From: Rickettsiales bacterium
GTDB taxonomy: Bacteria; Pseudomonadota; Alphaproteobacteria; Rickettsiales; UBA1997
Length of the DNA: 21,676 nucleotides
Direction: 5' to 3'
Assembly (NCBI GenBank): GCA_028040005.1
Contig: JAOFKK010000005.1
Location: 1 to 21,676 of the forward strand
The notes under the pieces are model-generated. The model saw only the letters and a list, made by a program, of their open reading frames with translations. It made no database searches and was not told where the DNA came from. Positions 1 to 8,153 of this stretch are shown in pieces (the stretch's first letter is position 1; each line of letters begins with the position of its first letter). Made by a program: the position numbers and the translations under genes.

Positions 1-1
1 G

Positions 2-517
2 ATAGAAATTTTAATCAAATTATATGATTTAAAAATTTCTAGCCAAGAATTGCAAGAAATTGCCCTAGAAATTGGCTCAGATGTGCCATTTTGTCTTCAT
101 AAAAAAATGGCAATAGTTAAAGGAATTGGTGAAATAATCGCCGATATTAATATTGATCAACCAGAATTATATTTATTAATTATTAATCCTAAAATTGCTA
201 TTGATACTGGTAAGATTTTTCAGAATTTTCAATTTACAGAGAAAAGCAAACAAAATAAGGTAGAAAATGACTTAATTAACATGATAAAAGAGAGGGAAAA
301 CCATCTACAGCCAATAGCAGAAGAATTTTGTCCCCAAATTACCGACATTTTATCAAATCTTAGATTGCAAAGAAATATTATTAGTGCAAAATTATCTGGT
401 AGTGGTGCAACTTGTTTTGGGGTTTTCAATCAAAAACAAGATTTAAATATAGCTTTTGATAAATTAAAAAATATTTTTCCAGATTTTTATATCAAAAAAA
501 GCAAATTATTAACCTAA
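2..517 (+). CDS. ispE: 4-diphosphocytidyl-2-C-methyl-D-erythritol kinase, C-terminal part (5' end outside window)
   Basis: GHMP-family kinase of the non-mevalonate (MEP) isoprenoid pathway; it phosphorylates the 2-hydroxyl of CDP-methylerythritol in the cytoplasm. The reading frame is open to the left edge of the window, so the N-terminal half, including the GHMP ATP-binding glycine-rich loop, is missing. What remains shows two family signatures: IGSDVPFCL followed by the G-x-GE segment (IVKGIGEII), typical of IspE, and the third GHMP motif LSGSGATCFGVF near the C-terminus. An internal TTG at 50 could be mistaken for a start, but homologous-looking sequence continues upstream of it (residues ending SSQELQE), so I treat the gene as truncated by the window rather than short. 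It lies 3 nt from the next gene on the same strand and is probably cotranscribed. It feeds the same isoprenoid supply that the polyprenyl synthase at 6516-7499 consumes. Confidence 0.9.
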   Translation: MEILIKLYDLKISSQELQEIALEIGSDVPFCLHKKMAIVKGIGEIIADINIDQPELYLLIINPKIAIDTGKIFQNFQFTEKSKQNKVENDLINMIKERENHLQPIAEEFCPQITDILSNLRLQRNIISAKLSGSGATCFGVFNQKQDLNIAFDKLKNIFPDFYIKKSKLLT

Positions 518-520
518 TAA

Positions 521-1267
521 ATGATAAAATTTAAATTATTAATTCTATTATCGCTCACATTTATATCGCTAGAAATATCTGCACGCCCTATTATTTCTGG
601 CATTTCTTCTAGTAATATTGAAATTGATACTAATTTTTCAGGTGAAGAAATTCTTCTTTTTGGCAGTAAAGATATTTTTGGTGATATTTTTATTATAGTT
701 CGTGGTCCCAAAAAAGATTATATGGTTAATAAGAAGGGGCAAATATTAGGTGTTTGGATTAACAAGGAAAGATTAAAATTTATTGATTCTAATAGTTATT
801 ATGCCACTTTTGGTGATCATCGTGCTTTGCGTGATTCTAGGCTTTTTTCAGCTCTTGAGATGTCGCAAAAAGATATTGATTTTAATATTTTACAGCCAAA
901 AGAACATTCTGTCAAAGAAGAATTTAAATTAGAATTTATCAAGAATTTTACTGATAATAATCTTTATATGGAAAATTCTGGTGAAATTGATTTTTTAGAT
1001 GAGAATCTTTTTAAAGTAATGTTAAAATTTCCAAAAAATATCTCTGAGGGTGTTTATAATGTTGAAATTTATTTAATGGAAGGTGGTAATCTTGGGGCGT
1101 TCCAGTCAATTCCAATTTATGTTGATAAGGTTGGATTTAGTGCTAATATTAGCAAAATGGCTCGTGAGCAACCATTGAGATATGGTATTTTAGCAGTTTT
1201 AATTGCAATTTGTGCCAGCCTAACTGTTAATTTTATTGTTTCTGTCTCTTCTGGTCAAAAAGATTAA
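521..1267 (+). CDS. TIGR02186 family (Alph_Pro_TM) membrane protein
   Basis: Conserved alphaproteobacterial membrane protein of unknown function. The sequence shows an N-terminal signal peptide (residues 1-21, hydrophobic core LLILLSLTFISLEI, cleavage probably after ISA), then ~190 extracytoplasmic residues. The conserved segments NFSGEEILLFGS, IIVRGPKKDY and GVWINKE match my memory of this family. A single C-terminal membrane helix follows (about 220-240, YGILAVLIAICASLTVNFIV) with a short tail. Length (248) is normal for the family. It starts 3 nt after ispE, so the two are likely one transcript. Its stop overlaps the stop of the convergent map gene. No catalytic motif is visible and I assign no molecular function. 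Confidence 0.8.
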   Translation: MIKFKLLILLSLTFISLEISARPIISGISSSNIEIDTNFSGEEILLFGSKDIFGDIFIIVRGPKKDYMVNKKGQILGVWINKERLKFIDSNSYYATFGDHRALRDSRLFSALEMSQKDIDFNILQPKEHSVKEEFKLEFIKNFTDNNLYMENSGEIDFLDENLFKVMLKFPKNISEGVYNVEIYLMEGGNLGAFQSIPIYVDKVGFSANISKMAREQPLRYGILAVLIAICASLTVNFIVSVSSGQKD

Positions 1268-2040
1268 TTTGGATGATCTAAATTTTTTGGGGATTTGGTA
1301 AAAATTTCATAACCATCCTTAGTCACTCCAATAGTATGCTCAAATTGTGCTGAAAGAGATTTATCCCTAGTAGTTACTGTCCAATTATCATGTTTACTTA
1401 AGATAGTTTCTTTTTTACCTTCATTGATCATTGGCTCAATAGTAAAAAACATTCCTTCTTTGAGAACTAATCCTGTATTTGGCTCCCCATAATGTACCAC
1501 ATTTGGCTCTGTATGAAAGACCCTTCCGATACCATGGCCGCAATAATCTCTAACTACAGAATATCCGGCATCTTCAGCATATTTTTGAATTACATGACCA
1601 ATATCGCCCAAGGTTGCACCTGGCTTAACCTGATTAATTCCGAGCATCATGGCTTCATAAGTTGTAGCACAAAGTCTTTTAGCTTTAATTGGAGCTTTGC
1701 CGGCATAATATATTCGACTAGTATCGCCATGCCAACCATCAACAATTACAGTAACATCAATATTAATCATATCGCCATTTTTTAATTTTTTATCACTAGG
1801 AATGCCATGGCAAATAACATGGTTAATGGAGGTGCAAATTGATTTAGGAAAGCCTTTATAATTTAATGGGGCCGGAATAGCGCCATTTTCAATAATTTTA
1901 TTATGACATAAATTATTTAATTCATTGGTAGTGACACCAATTTTAACAAAATCACCAATATAATCTAAAATTTCGGCAGCTAAACGGCCGGCAATACGCA
2001 TTTTAGCAAAATATTCCTTATTGTGAATTGTGATTGACAT
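1264..2040 (-). CDS. map: Methionine aminopeptidase, type I
   Basis: Removes the initiator methionine from nascent proteins in the cytoplasm; a dinuclear metal enzyme. All metal ligands of the type I family can be placed: D95 and D106 (NIDVTVIVDGWHGDTSR), H169 (CGHGIG), E202 (TIEPMINEG) and E234 (FEHTIGV), plus the substrate-binding H79 (CHGIP). The length of 258 residues is standard for a bacterial type Ia enzyme without N-terminal extension. It is transcribed toward the ispE/TIGR02186 pair; the two stop codons overlap at TTAA (1264-1267), so no terminator fits between them. It is divergent from rpoZ across an 82-nt gap. Nothing looks degenerate. Confidence 0.97.
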   Translation of the reverse strand: MSITIHNKEYFAKMRIAGRLAAEILDYIGDFVKIGVTTNELNNLCHNKIIENGAIPAPLNYKGFPKSICTSINHVICHGIPSDKKLKNGDMINIDVTVIVDGWHGDTSRIYYAGKAPIKAKRLCATTYEAMMLGINQVKPGATLGDIGHVIQKYAEDAGYSVVRDYCGHGIGRVFHTEPNVVHYGEPNTGLVLKEGMFFTIEPMINEGKKETILSKHDNWTVTTRDKSLSAQFEHTIGVTKDGYEIFTKSPKNLDHPN

Positions 2041-2122
2041 TATTTCTTGAAAAAAACATTATAATTATTTAGAATTTCGTCCTTGATAATAAAAAAGATA
2101 AATTTAAAAAACTATATTAATT

Positions 2123-2443
2123 ATGAGTAATGTAACTGCTGAGAATTGTAAAAAAATTATTAAAAATAGATTTGAGCTTTGCTTAATCGCCAGCAAAAGA
2201 GCTAAGGAGATACTTTCTGGGGCACCTACTAATCATGATAGATCGGTTAAATCACCAATTATTGCTCTTGATGAAATTTCTGATGGCGATTTAGATATTG
2301 ATCGAATTAAAAAAAATATTGCCGCTGGTGATAATATTTACCAATCTGAAATTGTTGAAGATGATGCCGGGGAAGGTGTTGAAAAGGAATTAGATGATAA
2401 AACTAATATTTTTGTAAATGAAAATCTAGATGTTGTAGATTAA
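2123..2443 (+). CDS. rpoZ: DNA-directed RNA polymerase omega subunit
   Basis: Small RNA polymerase subunit that binds the beta' C-terminus and helps assembly. The N-terminal ~65 residues carry the family pattern: MSNVTAENC, NRFELCLIASKRAKEI (the conserved NRFxLxxxAxxRA core), then KSPIIALDEIS. The C-terminal ~40 residues are a low-complexity acidic tail (VEDDAGEGVEKELDDK), common in alphaproteobacterial omega subunits. Length 106. The ATG at 2123 is preceded by AATT and no Shine-Dalgarno sequence. In many alphaproteobacteria rpoZ is followed by a relA/spoT gene; here the next gene, 14 nt downstream, is a HemY-like membrane protein instead. Confidence 0.92.
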   Translation: MSNVTAENCKKIIKNRFELCLIASKRAKEILSGAPTNHDRSVKSPIIALDEISDGDLDIDRIKKNIAAGDNIYQSEIVEDDAGEGVEKELDDKTNIFVNENLDVVD

Positions 2444-2457
2444 CTTATTTTTTAACC

Positions 2458-2913
2458 ATGTTTAGGAATATTCTATTAATATCGGTAATATTTGTTATAG
2501 TTTTATTTCTATCATGGTTAATTGATTTAGGTGGTCATGTCACAATAATCGTTTCAGATTATAAAATTACCACTTCAGCTATATTTTTTACTTCTTCATT
2601 AATTGCATTATATTTTATTTTCTATCTGATTTTTAGCTTTATTTTAAGAGTTAATTATTTAAGAACTCATTTAAAACAAGTTATTTATTATAATCCGGCA
2701 AGATTAGAAAAAAAATTAATCAAAGAGCAGAAGAGTTTTATCTCAAAAATATCTCATATTTTAAAAGAAATTAACAATAAGAATTTAGTTAAAGCCATTA
2801 AATTGGAAAAAAACATAAAATCTGATTTTTATTCTAATGAATTAAAAGAACAAATTTTAACTCAGACTAATCCTGCAGCCACCATTGAAGAAAAATCTTA
2901 TTGGAAGTTATAA
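2458..2913 (+). CDS. HemY N-terminal-like two-helix membrane protein, lacking the TPR region
   Basis: The first ~70 residues match the HemY N-terminal domain pattern: a membrane helix (about 4-24), a short segment GHVTIIVSDYKITTS resembling the family's conserved 'G.V.I....Y.I.TS' stretch, and a second helix (about 41-65). The rest (about 67-151) is charged, lysine-rich and probably helical. HemY proteins are usually near 400 residues with a C-terminal TPR-like region; this one ends at 151, and the convergent protease gene begins 30 nt later, so no room remains for the missing part. It is either a naturally short version or a C-terminally eroded gene. Despite the name, HemY-N proteins of proteobacteria are inner-membrane proteins with no proven enzymatic step in haem synthesis. 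It follows rpoZ by 14 nt without an evident ribosome-binding site. An unrelated two-helix protein is possible. Confidence 0.55.
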   Translation: MFRNILLISVIFVIVLFLSWLIDLGGHVTIIVSDYKITTSAIFFTSSLIALYFIFYLIFSFILRVNYLRTHLKQVIYYNPARLEKKLIKEQKSFISKISHILKEINNKNLVKAIKLEKNIKSDFYSNELKEQILTQTNPAATIEEKSYWKL

Positions 2914-2943
2914 TATCATTTTCCATCCTAAAAATAACAATCC

Positions 2944-5394
2944 CTACCAATATTTATTATATTTGATAAAGAATATATATTCATTTTCTCGGTCTTTAAT
3001 ATTGCCCCCCTCCTTAATTGAAAGAAGATTAAGATTGAAATTAGAATATTGATTTGATAATTGATAAGAAATTTCAATATTTTGTTCCTGACCTTGTGGT
3101 TCTAAATTAACATTATTTAATGTTAAGCGAGTTATATTTCCATCATTATCTCTAGCTATCGGAACATCAATATTAACTGTTCCAGAATAGATACGTAGCG
3201 GTTCAGAGTAATTAATGGATAATTTACCATCAAAAAAATCATCATTAAATAATCCAATAGAATGACCGCTACTTTTAATGTTAGAATAATCCCTAAAGAT
3301 ACCATTTTCATTACCAGAAAGATCTGTTGATCCTTGCATATAACTTGATATAAAATATAAATTATCTGTAATTTGTTGTTTATTTTTAATGGTAATAAAG
3401 TTGGTTTTACTATTTTTTAAATTAGAAAAAGCTCCTTTGGCATTACTTCCTAAAAATTGATCTTGATATTCTTCTATTTGACCATAATTAAAATTTAGAT
3501 TTAAAAAAGATTTTTGATAATCAAATCCAAATTGTAAAATATTACTCATAATGTCAGAATCTGATATATTATAATTATCTGCAATTTGTAAAAAGGAAAT
3601 ATTAGTGGCAATATTATTGTCAAAATTATGATTTAAAGCTAAGGCTCTGCGATTTGTATTATTTATGAAGTTATTATTAGATATAATTTGAGAGAATGAA
3701 TCATTATTATTAATTAATCCATAATTTGAGGTAAATTTATTTTCCAAATCATTAATATAATCATTACTGGCAATTGATAATTGTAAATTATTATTTAAAG
3801 ATTTTTGATATAAAAAAGAAAGATTTTGATCATTTAATTGATATGGATCAGTAATTGATCGGTCATAAATAAAATGATTAATATTAAAGTAATTTTGACC
3901 AATTATATTGCCTTTTTCATCTTTTGATCTTTTTTGATCAATAAATTTAAAATTTAATGAAAAATCTTGACCGATAAAGGGTTTATTTACAATGTGATAA
4001 TTATTAAAAATCATATTGGATAAAATTGAATTTTGACTTTGAATTGTTATTTCATTTGCAAAATTAATTTTATAATCACGACCAAAATCATCAAAAAATA
4101 CAGCATTTGATATTTTTGGAATAATATTGGTAGTAAAAGCATCTCCAAAAATAGTAGAAGTACTAAAATGACTATCTTCTAAATTATATCCTGATTCGTT
4201 AAGAATAGATGATGATGCAACATAGCTTGACCCAATATTATTAACCGCAGCTTCGGCATCTAGCAAACCTCTACCATAAGTAGAATCGATACCCGAATCT
4301 CCTAAGTCATCCGCTGTTTGAAGTAAAATTTGCGCCGTATCAGATGCGGTTAAATGTGGCCAAGCAGAGCGTAAAATTGCTGCTACGCCAGAAACCATAG
4401 GCGCTGCCATTGATGTGCCGGAATAAGAATCGTAAGAGGTTGATGATTGGTGAGTTGGAGCGTATATATTTTCACCCGGTGCAACAAGGCAGTAGCTAGA
4501 AACATCGCCACATCTATTACTAAAGTTAGATATGACATTATTACTATCAACAGAAGCAACTGCTAATAAATAATTTTGTAAATCAGAATCGGCAGCATAT
4601 CTTGCTGGATAAAGTGGATTAACTGCAGATATTGGGTCAGTATCATATTCATTACCAGTGGCAGCAATAGTTAAAATGTCATTATTCTTAGCATTTAAAA
4701 TAGCATTTTTAACATCAGTGCTAGCGCTACCCCCTAAGCTTAAATTAATTATGCTCACCCCATCAGTGACTGATTGATTAATAGCGGATGCAACATTAGT
4801 TGAAGATCCGCTACCGCTGCTATTAAGAGCCTTATACCCAGCTAATCGAGAGTTAAAGGCGACGCCATGCATTGGTGTTGAATAAAATATACTGCTATTT
4901 GCGCGATTGGCGGCTATTATGCCGGCAACATGACTACCATGACCTCTATCGTCAGTTACATCACTATCATTATTGACATAATCACGATTTATAGCGTCAG
5001 AAAAGGTTCTAATTTTACTGCCAGAAAATTCAGTATGGGTTAAATTAATACCCGAATCAATCACTGCTACATCAATATTATCGCCAGCTATATTTTTGCT
5101 GTTATTTTCTAAAAGAGCGTAGCTACTAAAAAGATTAATTTGTCTAAAATCATTTATAATATTTAGATTTTCATAAAGATCATTATCATATGTATTGCGA
5201 ATTGTGCTATTGACGGTACTATTCCAGCCATTATCAGCAATAATTTCAATGGTGGAGGGGGATTCTGAAGATGAAGGATTATCAGATGATGATCCGCCTC
5301 CACCACCAGCTGAGCCTCCGCCGCCAGCTGAGCCGCCACCAATTAATGCAATAGTAGCGCTAGAAACTAATAATATTATAGCAAGAAGACTCAT
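2944..5394 (-). CDS. Surface subtilisin-like (S8) serine protease, probable autotransporter
   Basis: Secreted serine endopeptidase. Residues 1-18 form a hydrophobic signal segment, followed by a glycine-rich linker (19-34, GGGSAGGGGSAGGGGG) and a Ser-rich stretch. The S8 domain spans about 100-390 with a complete catalytic set: D113 (VIDSGIN), H152 (GHGSHVAG), oxyanion N248 (ATGNE) and S328 (GTSMAAP). Cys295 and Cys302 could form a disulphide. Residues ~400-816 are rich in Asn, Ser and aromatic residues, with alternating strand-like segments, ending in IFFIKYNKYW; this resembles the beta-barrel translocator of S8 autotransporters, but that is inference. Autotransporters of this kind often have a lipobox Cys before the Gly-rich run; here there is none. 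It is the last gene of the envelope operon, 6 nt after mltA. Likely roles: processing of surface proteins or host-protein cleavage. Confidence 0.85.
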   Translation of the reverse strand: MSLLAIILLVSSATIALIGGGSAGGGGSAGGGGGSSSDNPSSSESPSTIEIIADNGWNSTVNSTIRNTYDNDLYENLNIINDFRQINLFSSYALLENNSKNIAGDNIDVAVIDSGINLTHTEFSGSKIRTFSDAINRDYVNNDSDVTDDRGHGSHVAGIIAANRANSSIFYSTPMHGVAFNSRLAGYKALNSSGSGSSTNVASAINQSVTDGVSIINLSLGGSASTDVKNAILNAKNNDILTIAATGNEYDTDPISAVNPLYPARYAADSDLQNYLLAVASVDSNNVISNFSNRCGDVSSYCLVAPGENIYAPTHQSSTSYDSYSGTSMAAPMVSGVAAILRSAWPHLTASDTAQILLQTADDLGDSGIDSTYGRGLLDAEAAVNNIGSSYVASSSILNESGYNLEDSHFSTSTIFGDAFTTNIIPKISNAVFFDDFGRDYKINFANEITIQSQNSILSNMIFNNYHIVNKPFIGQDFSLNFKFIDQKRSKDEKGNIIGQNYFNINHFIYDRSITDPYQLNDQNLSFLYQKSLNNNLQLSIASNDYINDLENKFTSNYGLINNNDSFSQIISNNNFINNTNRRALALNHNFDNNIATNISFLQIADNYNISDSDIMSNILQFGFDYQKSFLNLNFNYGQIEEYQDQFLGSNAKGAFSNLKNSKTNFITIKNKQQITDNLYFISSYMQGSTDLSGNENGIFRDYSNIKSSGHSIGLFNDDFFDGKLSINYSEPLRIYSGTVNIDVPIARDNDGNITRLTLNNVNLEPQGQEQNIEISYQLSNQYSNFNLNLLSIKEGGNIKDRENEYIFFIKYNKYW

Positions 5395-5400
5395 TAAAGA

Positions 5401-6501
5401 TTATTGAATGGACGAAAATTTATCTACTAAATTAATGGGTAGTAGAATATAATATTTACCTTCATTATTCATATTTGCTGCTTTTTTTTCCGAATCTTCA
5501 TTAGATCCAAAAAATATATCAGCTCTAATCGTGCCTTTGATTGCTGATCCAGTATCTTGAGAAATTAATAATTTTTGATATTCCCCTAATTCATAATCTT
5601 CAACTTCAACCCAAAAAGGATAGCCATAAGGCAATATGTCCTTATCGATTGCGATTGATCTTTCTGTCATTAATGGTACATTGGCTCCTCCTATGACATT
5701 ATTATCATGATTTTCCTTAAAGAAAATATAAGATAGATTGATATTTAAAATTTTGTCAGCCTTTTTTGGGTTTTCTTTAAGCCATTTTTTAATGCCAAAA
5801 TATGATTTATCTGATATTAAATCATGCTCAATCATGTATTTTCCAATTGAATAGAATGGCTGGTTATTGCTACCCGCATAAGAAAGTCTAATAATTACAC
5901 CATCTTCAATCATAACATTACCAGATCCCTGAATATGCATAAAAAATAAGTCAACTTTATCATCAACATATATTATTTCTAAATCTTGATTTCTTAATGC
6001 ACCTTTTGTAATTTCAGCCCTTGTGTAATAAGGATTATTATCAATATTTTTTGGCTTGGAGTAAATTGGGTATTGATATTTTTCTGTTTTTTCTTTACTG
6101 CCATTTAAGGTTGGAATGTAATATCCGGTAAATTTGCCATATTCTTCACCCTTCTTGTTGGTAACTTTGAAGGGGATAAACCAATTTTCGAAGAAATTTT
6201 TAGCTTGCTTAGATCCCATGCCTTTAATTACTTGTCCAATTTCACAAACATCTCTAAAATCTTGAACAGTAATATGGCCAATTTGCCCCCCTATATTTCT
6301 TGAATCAGGCATGGTTGAAAATTTATTACAAGAATTTAAAAAGGCGGATAAAGCAGGGGAGTGATTATCCTTATTCCAATTATCTAATTGTGTAAAGTCA
6401 ACTCTTTCAAGGTTGATATCACCCTTACCATAAATGACTAAATCTGAGATGCAGGATGTTAAAATAATTAAAGATAGAATTATAGAAATTTTCTTTTTCA
6501 T
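5401..6501 (-). CDS. mltA: Membrane-bound lytic murein transglycosylase A (lipoprotein)
   Basis: Cleaves the glycan strands of peptidoglycan to 1,6-anhydro-muropeptides, acting from the outer membrane. The N-terminus is a lipoprotein signal with lipobox LTSC (Cys17). The MltA domain follows (about 90-260), with FTGYYIPTL and FMHIQGSGNV typical of the fold. The C-terminal 3D domain holds QDTGSAIKG and RADIFFG, giving Asp316 and Asp328; the first corresponds to the catalytic aspartate of the family. Length 366 is normal. It is 14 nt after the polyprenyl synthase gene and 6 nt before the protease. Together with the M23 peptidase at the head of the run, it implies active remodelling of a real peptidoglycan layer, which not all Rickettsiales-like organisms keep. 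Confidence 0.93.
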   Translation of the reverse strand: MKKKISIILSLIILTSCISDLVIYGKGDINLERVDFTQLDNWNKDNHSPALSAFLNSCNKFSTMPDSRNIGGQIGHITVQDFRDVCEIGQVIKGMGSKQAKNFFENWFIPFKVTNKKGEEYGKFTGYYIPTLNGSKEKTEKYQYPIYSKPKNIDNNPYYTRAEITKGALRNQDLEIIYVDDKVDLFFMHIQGSGNVMIEDGVIIRLSYAGSNNQPFYSIGKYMIEHDLISDKSYFGIKKWLKENPKKADKILNINLSYIFFKENHDNNVIGGANVPLMTERSIAIDKDILPYGYPFWVEVEDYELGEYQKLLISQDTGSAIKGTIRADIFFGSNEDSEKKAANMNNEGKYYILLPINLVDKFSSIQ

Positions 6502-6515
6502 ATTTTTGATCTATT

Positions 6516-7499
6516 TTAACTTTGATTTACAACATAATCTAAAATAGATAATGCTGTGTCTTTATGATTAGAATTATTAAAATCAGAAAGATTATTTTTT
6601 GCTTTAGTGATATAATTATGTGCTAAATCTTTAGATTGATTGATAATATTATATTTATCAATCATTAATTTCACTTTCTCAAAATCATCATTAATAATAG
6701 TATGATTTGGATTAAATATATTATGTAAAGATTCTTTTTCTTGAGCGTTACATTCATGATTTAGTAATATTATAGGAAGAGTTACTTTGCCTTCCATAAA
6801 ATCATCTGCAATATTTTTACCTATTTTATCATTACTAGAATCATAATCTAAAATATCATCTATTATTTGAAATGCCATACCAAGATTTTTACCAAATGAT
6901 CTTAATGATTCTATTTGATTTGGATTGGCACCAGATAATATAGCCCCTGCTTCAGTAGCAACAGAAAATAAAATAGCTGTTTTGGCATTAATGATATTAA
7001 GATATTGTTCTTTGCTAATATTAATATTTCCTATATTTGATAATTGAGAAATTTCACCATCAGACATGATTTTTGATGCTTTGGCAATAGATTCTAATAT
7101 GTCCATTTGTCCAACTTCAATAATAATCTGAAAAGATGTGGCTAAAAGCAAGTCACCAGATAAAATACCCGCTTTATTACCCCATTGGTAATTTGCTGTT
7201 TTTCTGCCTCGTCTCATTTTACTATCATCAATTACATCATCATGTAATAAGGTAGCATTATGCAATAATTCAATGGCAGATGCAATTTTAAGATAATTAT
7301 TATTATAGTTATTTTCAGATGTAATTTTACTGGCAATAACAACTAATAAGGGTCTGATTCTTTTGCCTTTAAAAGATACTAGATTTTCAATTATTTTATT
7401 TGCCAGATCAGATTCACCCTTCGCCCTATCAATTAATATATTATTAATATGAGATAAATCTTCTTGATATTGATGATGTATTTTGTTAAAGATAGTCAC
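6516..7499 (-). CDS. ispB: Long-chain polyprenyl diphosphate synthase (octaprenyl type)
   Basis: Condenses isopentenyl diphosphate onto an allylic primer to give the trans-polyprenyl side chain of ubiquinone. The two aspartate-rich motifs are intact: the first at 87-91 (DDVID, within LLHDDVIDDSKMRRG) and the second at 214-218 (DDILD, within QIIDDILDYDS). GKRIRP near 45-50 is the usual IPP-binding segment. Length 327 fits octaprenyl/solanesyl synthases. The start is GTG at 7499, 3 nt after the yajQ stop; no Shine-Dalgarno is seen. Product chain length cannot be read reliably from sequence, so 'octaprenyl' is family-based. Its location between yajQ and mltA is the only non-envelope metabolic step in the run. 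Confidence 0.9.
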   Translation of the reverse strand: MTIFNKIHHQYQEDLSHINNILIDRAKGESDLANKIIENLVSFKGKRIRPLLVVIASKITSENNYNNNYLKIASAIELLHNATLLHDDVIDDSKMRRGRKTANYQWGNKAGILSGDLLLATSFQIIIEVGQMDILESIAKASKIMSDGEISQLSNIGNINISKEQYLNIINAKTAILFSVATEAGAILSGANPNQIESLRSFGKNLGMAFQIIDDILDYDSSNDKIGKNIADDFMEGKVTLPIILLNHECNAQEKESLHNIFNPNHTIINDDFEKVKLMIDKYNIINQSKDLAHNYITKAKNNLSDFNNSNHKDTALSILDYVVNQS

Positions 7500-7502
7500 A
7501 AA

Positions 7503-7991
7503 TTATCTAAAATTAATAAATTGTAACGAAATAGAGAGATCGCAAGATTTAATTTTGGACATAATATCTTGTAAATCATCAATTTTTTTACCAGTAACTC
7601 TAACTTCGTCACCCTGAATTGATCCTTGGATTTTTAATTTTGAATCTTTGATTAGTTTGATAATTTTTTTGGAATTATCCTTATCAATTCCTTGTATAAT
7701 TTTAATAGTTTGTCCGATATTTTTACCCCCCATTTTTTCTACATCTTCAAAAGAAAAGAATTTGGTGTCGATATTTCTTTTGGTGGCATAAATCTTTAAT
7801 GAAGAGCCGATTTGTTCTAATTTATAATCATCTTCAGCTTTTATTTTAATCAGATCTTCTTTTTTATTAAGCTCAATAGAAAATATTGCATCTTTAAAAT
7901 CATAACGATTACTAAGTTCGCGATTAACAGAGTTAACTACATTGTCAATTTCTTGATAATCAACTTTAGATATAATATCAAAACTTGGCAT
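7503..7991 (-). CDS. yajQ: YajQ family nucleotide-binding protein
   Basis: Small cytoplasmic protein of two ferredoxin-like subdomains; members bind nucleotides, and some bind cyclic di-GMP. The N-terminus MPSFDIISKVDYQEIDNVVN and the segment ELSNRYDFK are diagnostic, and the C-terminal part has the usual GDEVRVTGKKIDDLQ stretch. Length 162 matches the family. ATG at 7991 is preceded by AATT, 2 nt after the stop of the 52-residue upstream gene, and its own stop is 3 nt before the polyprenyl synthase GTG. No other cyclic di-GMP protein is visible in the window, so a role in that signalling is not supported here beyond family membership. Confidence 0.93.
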   Translation of the reverse strand: MPSFDIISKVDYQEIDNVVNSVNRELSNRYDFKDAIFSIELNKKEDLIKIKAEDDYKLEQIGSSLKIYATKRNIDTKFFSFEDVEKMGGKNIGQTIKIIQGIDKDNSKKIIKLIKDSKLKIQGSIQGDEVRVTGKKIDDLQDIMSKIKSCDLSISLQFINFR

Positions 7992-7993
7992 AA

Positions 7994-8152
7994 TTAGATG
8001 TTATTTTTATTAATATTATTTTCTTCATATTTACTATCATCATCAAAAATCCAGCTAATATTAGATTTTACATCGTCACAATATATAATTCCAGCAACAA
8101 AAGACACAGACATAACTATGCATAATGTTATTATATAAGATATTTTACTCAT
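7994..8152 (-). CDS. Small single-helix membrane protein, 52 residues, unrecognised
   Basis: I do not recognise a family. The ORF runs ATG (8150-8152) to TAA (7994-7996) and encodes 52 residues. Residues 4-24 form a hydrophobic segment (ISYIITLCIVMSVSFVAGIIY) suited to a signal anchor; the remainder is polar and Asn/Asp-rich (CDDVKSNISWIFDDDSKYEE). Support for a real gene is positional: it fills exactly the space between bactofilin (1 nt away) and yajQ (2 nt away) in a run whose other gaps are 3-14 nt, which is unlikely for a random ORF. It may be a membrane adaptor for the bactofilin/M23 machinery or a small periplasmic protein; both are guesses. Confidence 0.6.
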   Translation of the reverse strand: MSKISYIITLCIVMSVSFVAGIIYCDDVKSNISWIFDDDSKYEENNINKNNI

Positions 8153-8153
8153 T

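Noticed and set aside
50..517. ispE fragment as a complete short gene from TTG at 50
   Set aside because: The frame remains open and family-like to the left edge, and the N-terminal half of the kinase would be missing; it is a window truncation.
2041..2122. Promoters in the map-rpoZ divergent gap
   Set aside because: Several TTGA and TATA-like words exist, but none pair at 16-18 nt spacing; too AT-rich to choose.
5195..5407. Plus-strand ORF with a proline-rich stretch
   Set aside because: The proline run is the complement of the Gly-rich linker of the S8 protease; no independent support.
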